64,000 nt of DNA from the NCBI RefSeq assembly GCF_900005765.1, contig NC_041689.1:620001-684000 (forward strand), read 5' to 3'. This document shows positions 46,207-57,377 of this stretch, piece after piece. A program made the translations under genes and the position numbers. The stretch's first letter is position 1, and every line of letters starts with the position of its first letter. The notes under the pieces were generated by a model, which ran no database searches, was not told the origin of the DNA, and was given only the letters and a program-made list of their open reading frames with translations. The DNA comes from Plasmodium relictum (Eukaryota; Apicomplexa; Aconoidasida; Haemosporida; Plasmodiidae).

Positions 46207-47040
46207 TTAATTTTGTAATTTCATTTCTATAAGTCTTTGAGCAAATTTTTTATGATTGAAATTATCAGGATTTATTTGAACAACTTTATTTTGATAAGAA
46301 ATAGCTTCATTTAAATTTCCTAAATTATCATAACAGGATGCAATCAATGATAAAACTTCTGAATTGTTTGGTTCTTTTTTAAGTATTGCTTCAAAATATG
46401 CAAGAGCAATGTTGTTATCAATATATCTATATAAGTTACCCAGTGAAAATAATGTAGGTATATGATTTTCATCAGTTGAAAGGATGCGTTTAAATGTATT
46501 GATGGCTTTTTCAGTTTGATTCATCTGTTGATATAATACTCCTTTTTTATATATATAATCTACTTTTGAAGGATTATATGAACAAGCTTTATCATAATAA
46601 AATAATGATTTATCTAAAAAATCATGTATGCAACATAAATCACCTATTTCATTATACAATGATGCGATCTTTTTATTTATTGAAACATTATCATTGGTAA
46701 TTGATGAAGACGAATCATAACGTTTATTTTTTTCTCCTAAATTTTTTAAATCTAATTTTAATGAATCATTTGTTACATCTAATGGCCTTATTTCAAATTC
46801 TAGTACATTTTTATATATTATTGAGTTATTATCCTTTAATTTTTTCAAAATCCTTAAGGATTTGAAATATAAATCCAATGATTCTTTAAAATTATAGTTT
46901 CTTATTTCTCTTGCCTTTTTAATTATTTCCTCAACATCGTTCTCTTTATAATACTCTTCTTCTTTCTCATTTTCTGTATCTAAAAGCCTCATACTTGTAT
47001 AATTGTAATATTCTAAATTCTTACTAGCAGATCCTCCCAT
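46207..47040 (-). CDS. TPR-repeat protein with N-myristoylation signal
   Basis: Single exon, 277 aa. It begins MGGSASK: Gly2 with Ser6 fits the N-myristoyltransferase recognition pattern, so it is probably lipid-anchored to a membrane face (plasma membrane, inner membrane complex or organelle); no Cys follows closely for palmitoylation. Residues about 36-70 form a helical pair, and about 125-272 hold four TPR-like repeats (for example SLYNEIGDLCCIHDFLDKSL, then YKKGVLYQQMNQTEKAINTF, then LSLIASCYDNLGNLNEAISY), each ending in the N-P-x-x or E-P-N-N turn. No catalytic domain. The family is unassigned; TPR proteins scaffold partners. The start is firm because the myristoylation motif depends on it. 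Confidence 0.82.
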   Translation of the reverse strand: MGGSASKNLEYYNYTSMRLLDTENEKEEEYYKENDVEEIIKKAREIRNYNFKESLDLYFKSLRILKKLKDNNSIIYKNVLEFEIRPLDVTNDSLKLDLKNLGEKNKRYDSSSSITNDNVSINKKIASLYNEIGDLCCIHDFLDKSLFYYDKACSYNPSKVDYIYKKGVLYQQMNQTEKAINTFKRILSTDENHIPTLFSLGNLYRYIDNNIALAYFEAILKKEPNNSEVLSLIASCYDNLGNLNEAISYQNKVVQINPDNFNHKKFAQRLIEMKLQN

Positions 47041-48842
47041 ATTTCCTAAAAGTAAAGAATTACTTAATTTATTTTTGAATAAAAGTATATATTTATTAAA
47101 ATATAGATTCTTTTTTAATTTTAAAATAACCCTCTTATCACAACTTTTCTAATATATTTTATTTAATATTATAAAAATATATAAAATTGTTATTCATACA
47201 AAAAAAAAAATTTTATTATTTTTTTTAATTGTGAGTAGTTATTAAAAGATTAGGCATGCATATGGTTTCAGTTTTTTAATAATAAAATTTAAAGATTCAA
47301 ATATATAAAAAAAAAAAAAGAAATATATATTTTTTTATTATCAGCATTAAATATTTTTATTTAAAATATTTTAAAAGAGGATATATTTATTTTTTAAATA
47401 ATTACCGCAAAAAAATTATGTTCAAAAAAAAAAAAAAATTATTATATATGAAATTCATATAAAATACTTCATTTATAATATAAATTTGTTATTCTTAATA
47501 TGCTATATAAAGGAAAACAAGAACTTGTTTATCTATTATAATTAAATGGTAATATAGAAATAAGTTGAAAATGTGCATATCCTTTTATATTTAAAAATAT
47601 CTTTTTTAAATAAATACTTATTTTTTTTTAAGAAGTTTTAAAATGAAATTTTTTATGCTTTATTTTTTTTTTTATTAAGTGCATGTTTGCAGATTTCAAT
47701 TTTTATGATTTACAAAAAAAAAAAAATTATCCAAAAATTTGAAAACACAACTACATATTTAATCACACTTATTTATAATTTCTTTGAAACATTTAGATTA
47801 ATAAGAAAAGTTACTATATTTTATAATTAAAGTATATAATTTTTTTTTTTTTTGTATTTTATTGAAAGTTATAGAAAATTTATTTTTAGTTTATGCAGCG
47901 CACTTCCAAATTTTAGAAAAAATGATATCACTTATTTACATTATTTACCTATTCATTTATTATAATTACTTATTTTATTATTAATTATATTTTAGATTAT
48001 TCTTCCATTCATATTTTTCTTTTTTTTTTCTTCTTTTTAATTTCCATATATAATTAATTTTGGTTTAATATATATATATATTTTTTAAACATAATATTCT
48101 ATAATTCTATTATTACAATTTGTATTTAATAAAGTAAAAATTTCTTTATTTAGACAAAGTATTTAATTTAAATAAAATGAAATAGAAAAAAAATACGCCT
48201 CATACTTGTATTGGAACAATATTTTCAACTACTTTTTAAGAGTTAATTTAACTATTAATTTTAATATCGTTTTTTTATTTTATTTAATCAAGTAATAATA
48301 CATTTTTTATAGATTTAATCGCAATATAAATAAACTAATATGTAAATATTAATTAAAAAAAATATTATATATTCTTTAAATAATTATATCACTAAATTGT
48401 TTTATTCAGTATTTTTTTCAACTTTTTTTTATTTTTTTACAATTTTAAAAAATAAAAACAAGTCTCAAATTACAGAACTATAAATAATTATATCATTTAA
48501 ATAAAATTTTCGTAAAAATTTAAATGCATTAAAAAAAAAAAAAATTATTATTTTAATTAATATTTAAAAAAAAAAATTTTTTAAATATAATTTTGTTCTA
48601 AATTTTTTTCGACGTTTTCTACATTTTTTTTTTATATATAATATTTGAAACAATGAAAAAAAAATTTATATTGTTTTTAATTAAATAAATATATAAATTC
48701 AAATATTTTATTTAAAAGAAATGAAATTTTTGTAAAAACATAAATTTCGAAAATTAAGAATAGCCAATGCAATTATAATATTCCAAATTAATTTTTTCTT
48801 CTTAATAACAAAGCATAAAAATTACTTTAAATTTTGAAAAAG
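47041..48842. other. 1.8-kb divergent intergenic region
   Basis: Between the TPR gene (-) and HAS1 (+). AT-rich; one C/G-richer patch at 47895-47910 (TGCAGCGCACTTCC). No open frame or RNA gene recognised. Both promoters should lie here. Confidence 0.5.
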
Positions 48843-50810
48843 ATGACTTATTTGGAATATAAAGTAAAAAAAGAACACAATAATTTTAGAGAAAATAAAA
48901 AAAAAAATATATTAAAGAAGAAAAAAAAAAAAAAATTTCAAAAAGATGAGAATGAAAAAAAAATTTTATTAGAAAAAAATGATATCAATATTAAGGTAAA
49001 AAAAAAAATTAAAAAAGATGAAAGAACAAATAATATGGAAACAAAAAAAAATAAAAAGATTCTTAATAATGAAATAAAAAAAAATATTAAAAAAAAAAAG
49101 AAAAAAAAGATTAACATAGAATTGGAAAAAACTAATAATTTTAATTCTGAAAAACGCTTAAATAATGTAGAAAATGGTTTAGGTGATTTAAGAGATAAAC
49201 CCAGTGATTCTGAAGAGAATTCAAAAATTAATTCATTAAATGATTCAAAAAATGATTCAAAAAAAATAATAGAGGAATCTGAAAATGAAAAAAAAACAGA
49301 AATAATTTCATCTGAAATTAGTACACAAGAAAATTTTTACAGTGAAATGAAATTTGAAGACTTAAATATTTGTGATGCATTAAAAAAAGGTTTAAAGGAG
49401 CTAAATTTTGTTAAATTAACAGAAATTCAAGCAAAATGTATTCCTCATTTCTTAAATGGTAAGGATATATTGGGTGCAGCCAAAACAGGATCAGGAAAAA
49501 CATTAGCTTTTCTTATACCATCTATACATATTTTATATAATATAAAATTTTTGCCAAAAAATGGAACAGGAGTTTTAATTATATCACCAACAAGAGAATT
49601 ATGTCTTCAAATATATCAAGTTTGTAAAGATTTATGTAAGTATATACCTCAGACTAATGGTATTATTATTGGAGGTATGAGTAGAAATGAAGAAAAAAAA
49701 AAATTTATTCATGGAATTAATATTTTGATTGCTACTCCTGGAAGATTACTAGATCATATGCAAAACACAAAAGAATTTATTTACAAGAATTTGATATGTT
49801 TAATTATTGATGAAGCTGATAGATTATTGCAAATTGGTTTTGAAGAAGAAATTAATTTAATTATAAAAAGACTTCCGAAAAAAAGACAAACTGCATTATT
49901 TTCAGCAACTCAAACAACTAAAGTAGAAAGCTTAATTAGACTTTCTTTACAAAAACCTATATTTATTGAGGTGACTACAAAAATAGCAACTGTGGAAAGA
50001 CTACAACAAGGATATGCATTAGTTGAAGAAGATAAAAGATTTCTTTTGTTATTTACTTTTTTAAAAAGAAATTTATCAAAAAAAATAATGGTATTTTTTA
50101 ATAATTGTATGTCAGTTCAATTTTATAACGACTTACTAAATTATATTGATATACCAACATATTGTATTCACGGCAAAAAAAAACAAAATAAACGCTTGAA
50201 AAGCTTTCATGATTTTTCAAGTTCTCAAAACGGTATTTTATTATGCACAAATGTTGCTGCAAGGGGGTTAGATATACCTAATGTTAATTATATTATTCAA
50301 TATGATCCTCCTGATGACTCGAAAGAATATATACATAGAGTAGGAAGAACTTGTCGAGGAAATGATTCAAATGGATCAGCCATTATATTTTTAATGGAAC
50401 ATGAGTTGAAATTTTTAAACTATTTAAAATTTTATAACATACCAATAAATCAATTTGCATATGATGCTAGTAAAGTTATAAATATACAATCACATATTCA
50501 GTCAATTGTTACAAAAAACTTTCATTTACACAAAATGGCTAGAGAAGCTTTTAAAGCATATTTAAATGTAAGAAAATTAAAATATTAATATATATATACA
50601 TGTATATTTTTTTTTTCAAGAATCTTATATATAATCATCAATTATTACCTTTTTTTTTTTTTATAGAGTTATATTACTTATGCACTCAAAGATGTTTTTG
50701 ATGTGAACAATCTGAATTTACTTTTAACTTCGAAGAATTTTGGGTTAGAAGTACCCCCAAAAGTTGATTTAAATTTAAAATTAAATATAAAAAAAAAGAA
50801 ATTTAAGTGA
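48843..50810 (+). CDS. HAS1: ATP-dependent RNA helicase HAS1/DDX18
   Basis: Nucleolar DEAD-box helicase needed for both 40S and 60S biogenesis. Two exons, 48843-50567 and 50667-50810, 622 aa. Residues 1-155 are extremely Lys-rich (nucleolar-type). Q-motif region FVKLTEIQAKCIP; motif I AKTGSGKT (213-220, K219); TPGR; DEAD (323-326); SAT in FSATQTTKVESLIRLSL; then IHGKKKQNKR, CTNVAARGLDIP, QYDPPDDSKEYIHRVGRT. The block FATQTxKVExLxxxSL and the tail HKMAREAFKAYLN/SYITYALKDVFDVNNLNL are specific for HAS1. Without the join the frame would close inside the conserved tail, so the second exon is secure. The frame is open three codons upstream of this ATG without another ATG. Confidence 0.96.
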
Positions 50811-51001
50811 AAACAAATATAATGTAAATATGCTTTTGATTTTTTAATTCTTATTTTTTAATAATTAAAACAAGCTTTTTTTTTTTTTTTTTTTTTTTTG
50901 ATGCTTTAATATTTTCTTTTTTTTATTGTGTTAGCATTTATTTATAGCAATATATCATTGTATATTCTTATTGAGTTTATAATTTCCCATTATTCATATT
51001 T

Positions 51002-51976
51002 TCAATTTTTTATATTATTTTTTTTCTTTTTAAAACTAATTAATTTTGTTAAACTTTTATAATAATTTTTCTTTTTTAATTTTTCTTTTTCCTCATTTTC
51101 TTTTTTCTCTTTTTCCTATATATAAAATAGACATGTAAATATATATATATATTAAAAGAATTATTCTTATTATGTTTTCAAAAGTTAGTACATAATTTTC
51201 GTATATATTTTTCAAAATTTCTCCTTCTTTTTTATCCTCTTCTAATTGTTCTAATTTTTTTTTCTTCTTTTCCTCCTATGAAATGTTTTGAGACAAAAAA
51301 AAAAAAAAATTATTTAAAGAAAGATTATTTTATTAATATACATATATATATCATATATCATTATGCATTTATATTTATATCATTATTTTTAAATATATTT
51401 ATTAACCATAGCAATTAATCTTGCATTTTTTAACTCCTCTATTTTTTTCTTTTTTTCTTCTTCTTCTAAAGCTCTTTTTTCTTCATCTTTAATTTCTTTT
51501 TCTTTTTGCCATCTTCAAATAAAAATTTGTTAAAATTCAAGTTACGCAGTAAATTTGAAATAATATACAGATGAACTAAATAAAATATAAATTTTTTACC
51601 ATATATATATATATATATATATATATTTATTTTCTATATATTTATACTTGAATGCTTGGATTTCATCAAAATGAGCTAATAATTCAACATTTTTTTTTTG
51701 TTTCATTCTTATTTCTTGAATTTCTTTTTCTTTTTCATCTTTTTCCTTTTTTATTTTTTCTTCATATTCTTTTTCTCGTTGTTCTTTTTCCTTTAAATAT
51801 CTTGCATATCTATCAATTTTTTTTTTTTTAAATCAAAGTCGATTTAATTTTATATTAAGATGAAAATTTTCTTTTTAATAATTTTTCTTTTATTTATTTT
51901 TTTTTTTTTTTACTCTTCATCTTCTTTCTTCTCCTCTCTTTTCTTTTCATTTGAAACTTATTTATAAAAAAGTTAA

Positions 51977-52007
<31 letters not shown>

Positions 52008-53371
52008 TAAAGAAAGAAAAAGGTAGAAAAAAATATTGTTACTATTTATTTCACTTTTACTAATTAATAATACGCTTAAATCATTATATATAATTATTTT
52101 GTAGATTTTCTATATTACTTTCAATGTGTTTTCTATTGCTGTCTAACATGTAATTGTAAAGTGCTTTTTGTTCTTTGATTTTTTCTTGTCTTTTTTCTAA
52201 TTCTTCAATCTTATTTTTTTCAAATTGTTTTTGCATTAGTTTTCCTTCTATGATTTTTAATCTATCTTCTTCTTGTTTTCTTAACTATTCGAATAAATAA
52301 ATTTTTAATAATAAAATAAAATTAAGACATTTATGTATATATTTCATAATAATTTTTTTTTTTAGTATTTAATGTACATAATTTTCTTGAATTTGATTTT
52401 TTATTATTAATGCACTTTCTTTATTTTTTAAAATAATATTTTTTTCTGATTCTTTTTGTTTTTTTTCAACTTCTGACAAATATGTAGTTTCAATTTCTTC
52501 TCTCTTGATATTTTCTTTATTTAGTTTTTCTTGTCGTAATCTTTAACATGTATAAAGTTATTAAGAATAATATTAAAAATAAAAAAATGTAATTTATAAT
52601 AATAAATAGATACAAGATATATCATGTATATATATATGTGTATGTTGTATAGTAAAATTTTTAAATATTAACTTTTTTTCTTCAATTTGCTTTTGAAGTT
52701 CTTTTAGCAATCCTTTATCATTCTTAATAATTTTTGATGATACATTTTTTTTTGTTTCCTGTAGAATAAAAAAAACAACAAAATAAAAATTTTCATGCGT
52801 TGTTAATTCTATTATAAATATTTTTTGTTTTTATTTCTTATACTTCTATTTTATCAGTAACAATTTTTTTAATATTTTTAAATTCATCTTGTTTTTGTAT
52901 GAACTCTAGAATTTCCTTTAAAAAAAAAAGGGAAAAAATATAAAAGAAAAAGCGATGCATTTAACCTTTTAATATAATTGTCTTTTTTTTTTTCTTTTTT
53001 TTTGTTGTTGTTGTTGTTGTATATTTCTCATCATTATATAATATTTTCTTATTTATAATATTTTATTTATTTGTTATTATTTTTATAATTTTTAAAGTTT
53101 TTTTTCTTTCTACTATATAAAATTATTATTTTAAAATACTTCTCTTTTCGCTGAATTTTTGGTTTCCTTGTTTTTGTTATCATCTCCTTTTAGCCATTTC
53201 TATTTAAAAAAAATTTATTTTTATATTTAAAAAAAAAGAGAAAGAAAATCAAAAAAAGAAAGTAAATGCTATACATACTTCCTCAATTTTATTTAATTCA
53301 TTTAACAATTCATTTTCTTTTTTTTTCTTCTTTTTCTTTAATTTAGACAAAAAATTACTATTGAATTTCAT
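51002..53371 (-). CDS. coiled-coil protein in 11 short exons, trichohyalin-plectin-homology-like
   Basis: Exons by eye: 53371-53279, 53199-53140, 52915-52844, 52758-52673, 52540-52378, 52284-52119, 51956-51914, 51809-51648, 51512-51407, 51275-51192 and 51115-51002. All ten junctions have GT/AG ends and consistent phase, and the total is 382 aa with no stop until the last exon. The protein is almost wholly alpha-helical and Lys/Glu/Gln-rich: LLKELQKQIEEKKRLRQEKL, then YLSEVEKKQKESEKN, NKIEELEKRQEKIKEQKALY, EEYARYLKEKEQREKEYEEK. The spacing resembles TPH-domain proteins of axonemes (CFAP45, CFAP53, MNS1), in which case a flagellar role in male gametes is likely; that is inference from composition, and a myosin-like coiled coil is the alternative. 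The C-terminus is basic. Convergent with HAS1, 191 nt apart; the kinase lies upstream on the same strand. Confidence 0.78.
53003..53021. repeat. (TTG)n in an intron of the coiled-coil gene
   Basis: Six TTG units in the intron between exons 2 and 3 of the 11-exon gene, preceded by a T run. Confidence 0.85.
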
Positions 53372-53654
53372 TTTTTTTTTTTTTTATTATTGTTATTTAA
53401 TATAGAGTGAATTTTAATAAAAATGTATATAAAATAAAAAAAAATATATTTTAAATCTTACGTTTGTGCAATAATATGTGTAAGAAAAAAAAAAACACTA
53501 AAAAATTATTTTTAAAATTTATATTTAAACGAAATTATATATATTTAAAAAAAAAAAATATTAATATGAAGTAAAATGATAATTAATTATCTTCAAATAG
53601 AGAGATAAATTAAAAAAAAAAAAAAAATAGTAAAATAAAAATAAATAAAATAAT

Positions 53655-56007
53655 TTATTTTTTTATTTTTTTTATAGATATGATGTCTTCGCAAATTTTG
53701 CTTCTTAATTTTAAAATTTCTAATGAGCACTCTACAAATTAAAGGAATGAAAGAAAAATAAAATTAAATGAAGTAAAAACTAATTATGAATACATATAAT
53801 TCTTTTTACATATATTTTTTTCCACTTTTTATTATTTTATATAATAATAAAATTTTTTATTAATAATAATTAGCTTGAATCTAAATAATTAAGTATGATA
53901 TATAAATACTTATATATATTTTTGTCTTAATTTTTTTTTTCTTTTTTTTTTTTTTTTTTGTATAAATTTATTATTGTTATGGTTATAAAAGAATATTTTT
54001 TTTTTTAAATTTCAGTCTAATTGTTTTCATTATTAATATAAATATAATAATATATTTTTGTTTTTTTTTCATACTTATTAGATGCCCATGATGAGATAAA
54101 AAATCTATGTAATAAAAATTATGTTTACTGAATATACATATATATAAAGCAGTACAATCTTCTTCGCATTCTTCTTGATTGCCATTTATTTTTAAATAAT
54201 CATTTATAACATTATTAGAATAAATAGCATTGCAGTTATTATCATTGTTTTCTATCATAACATCTTGTTTTTTTGTAAAATTGTTTTTTTTATAGCAATA
54301 TATTTTGTTAATATCTAAAAATCTTACGGTGAAATTTAATTTCTCCAAATTATTTAAAATAATCGTAAAAATTTTATTAATATCTAAATCAGTTTCTATA
54401 CCTAACTTCCAGTTATTAGTTTCATTATATTTTTCATTTACACAACAATAATTATAATTGTATATATTATTATGATAATTATGATAAAATTGTATTCTTT
54501 CTTGAAAATTGAATGTGAATTCGTCATCCGATTTATCTCTAGAGTCATTTTTGTTGTAATCCATATACTCTACTTTATTATCCATTGACTCATTCATTGT
54601 TTCAGGAGTATTTGTTTTCTTTTTATTTGAATGAAAAGATCCCACAAAATAAGTATTATTTTCAATTAGATTTAATTGATTACTATAATTGACTTTTAAA
54701 TTATTATTTGTGAAATTACGTAAATGCAACCTGCTAGAAATTCTATTCTTTATTCTTTTTTTTATTAAATTTATACTTTTATTAAAACGCACAATTTTGT
54801 TATCACTTCGATCATTAGCAACGTCAATATATTCCTCTTTAATTTTGAAAAAATCCTTTAAATTATATATATGTAAGATATTATAAAAAGAATTTAACTT
54901 ATATTTCTTTTCTTTTAATCTAGAATTAGTTTTATTAACATATATTAATTTATGAGCAAAATATATGTTATCCATCTGATTGTAAAATATAACATTTTCT
55001 TTATTTGTATACTTGCCTCTGTTAAAATAATTATCAAAAACAAAATGACAATTTTCATCCTTATCTAATAAAGTGCTGTAATTATTGTAATAGCATTTTT
55101 CATTTTTTTTTTTATTTTTATGGAATGTATACCCTATCTTTATTAAATATTTTAAAATCTTTTTGTCTATATAATAATTTATTATATTATTACTCATTAA
55201 ATCTAGAATGTTATAATCAATAAAAAACCATGGATGTTTTTTAATTTGATGTACTGTGATTCTTTTACTAGGATCAACTATTAGAATTTTTTTTATAAGA
55301 TCTTTTGCATAATAAGATACATGTCCAGGGATGGAAAAAATCCCATTTTTAATTTTTTCAAATAAATCATGTATGTCTTCATCATCAAAAGGCAAGAAAC
55401 CGCACAGCATCGCAAATAAAATAACACCTAATGACCACACATCTATCTCACATCCCAAATAAGTTTTTCCTGATATAACTTCGGGTGAAGCGTAATTTGG
55501 TGAACCGCATGACGTTTTTAAAAAATCGTTTTTCATAAAATTGGACAAACCAAAATCTACAATTTTTATATTATAATTTTTATCTAATAAAATATTTTCT
55601 AACTTTAAATCTCTGTGGCAAATATAATTATCGTGAAGATATTCAACCCCACATACAATTTCATAAAAAAATTTCTTTGCTTCTAATTCTTTTAATCTTA
55701 ATTTATGTACAACGTAATCAAACAATTCTCCATTTTCTACATATTCAAATGCGAATATTATATAAAAATACACATCTAATATCTCGTAAAAATTTACTAT
55801 GTTCTTATGATATAATCTCAACATTATATTTGTTTCTTTTCTAATTTTGTCTTCCATATTCATATCGAATAACTTTTTTTTATTTATTAATTTTATAGCA
55901 ACTTTTATTTTCGTTTTTTTGTGTATACCTAAATGGACTTTACCAAAAGATCCCATACCTAAAGTTTCGTGAATTTCATATTTGCTTAATATTTCATTGT
56001 CAAGCAT
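53655..56007 (-). CDS. SNF1/AMPK-type Ser/Thr kinase with C-terminal KA1-like domain
   Basis: Two exons, 56007-54075 and 53731-53655, 669 aa. Kinase domain 10-263: Gly loop GMGSFGKVHLG, VAIK K39, HRDLKLEN with D133, DFG D151, activation loop FLKTSCGSPNYASPE with T165 at the AMPK T172 position, WSLGVILFAMLCG, and HPWF at the end. Residues about 265-525 are an Asn/Lys-rich linker. From about 530 WKLGIETDLDINKIFTIILN, then LNFTVRFLDINKIYC and LYICIFSKHNFYYIDFLS reproduce the AMPK-alpha/KA1 C-terminal fold. The first exon alone runs on into hydrophobic nonsense; splicing at GTATGA (54074) to a small exon after TTTGTAG gives HGHLI/KCSLEILKLRSKICEDI, a helical end as the fold requires. The known Plasmodium kinase of this type is KIN, a nutrient sensor; I cannot prove this is its orthologue. 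Confidence 0.9.
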
Positions 56008-57377
56008 CTATTAGCAAAAAAAAAAAAAAAAAAAAAAAGTATTATACAATAATTAATTAATAATATATATTAATAATAGAAGTTATAAAGATAATAAATA
56101 TAAATAAAACTAACTGAAAAGTGATTTATAATAAAAATATACATATACATGTATTATATATCATTATATGGGTATGAGGATTATATGTATATGTAAAATA
56201 TTAAATAGTTACACATTTGATATGAAATTTTTTTTTTATAATTCTACTTTTCAATATTAAGTCATAATTTTATTATTAATACCTTTATCCATTCATATAA
56301 AAAATTAAGTAAAATAAGGATAACAATTATTTCATATTTCTGTATTTTTTGCCATTTATAAAAAAATTTAAATAGAAGAATTTTTTTTTTAATTTTTTTT
56401 TACGATTTTTTTTAAAATTTATAAAATATTACTTTTTTTTTATTTAATTCAAGTTATTTCACTCTACAATTTTATTTTATTTTGTTTTATTTATTTATTT
56501 ATTTATTTTTATTTTACTTTTTTTATTTTATTTTTTTTTTTTTTGTGTGTACCTTTAAAAATAATAATAATAGAAAAATTTTATTTGTAATAAAATATAG
56601 TGAATAAAAGTATTTCATTAAAAACCAAGCATATATTATTACAATTTATTCCATTTCGATATTACACATTGTTTTTTAAGAAAGAATGTGTAATGTTATA
56701 TTTTTCTTTATTATATTAATATAAAAAAAAAAGAAAATAAAAAATAATAAAAATTTTTTAAATTTTGTTTTATATTTCTTAATTTTTAAAGCATAATATA
56801 GTTCAAATATAATATAAATGTTTTTGTTTACAAAAAGAGAAATGCATAAATTATAAATTATTTATATATATTTTTTTATATGTTCTAAAAATAATATAGT
56901 GATGTTTTTAATAAATTAGGAAAGTATTTTTTAACATAACTCTATTTTAATTAAATAAACACTCATTTAGGACAATTAAAGCAACTGTTATAGAGTATTA
57001 TAAATTTTTTTTTATATAAAATAAAAAAAAAAAAAAAATTACATTTTTATTAAATTAAGATACTTTAAAAATTTCTTAATGAATTCACAAGCTTTTGAAA
57101 CATTTTCATTATTTTCAACAAAATATAAGCAAATATATAAATTAATTTAAATTTAAAAATACTATGAAAAATTTTATTTTATAAAGTAAAATAAATCTAA
57201 TATATACAAATTCAACGATAAAAATTTAATTAAAAAAAAAAAAAATGCATAAATATGACATGATTATAACGTTAAAAACACAAAAAAAAACTTTATTGAA
57301 AAGATCATACAAATAAATACTATAAAGTATTATTAAAAAAAAATAAATAAAAATAAATCATCTTTCTTCACAACTTA
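56008..57377. other. intergenic with a 10-bp inverted repeat
   Basis: 1.37 kb between two minus-strand genes: upstream of the kinase and downstream of the FolD-like gene. ATTACACATT (56661-56670) and AATGTGTAAT (56685-56694) are perfect reverse complements around a 14-nt loop. Nothing else is recognisable. Confidence 0.55.
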
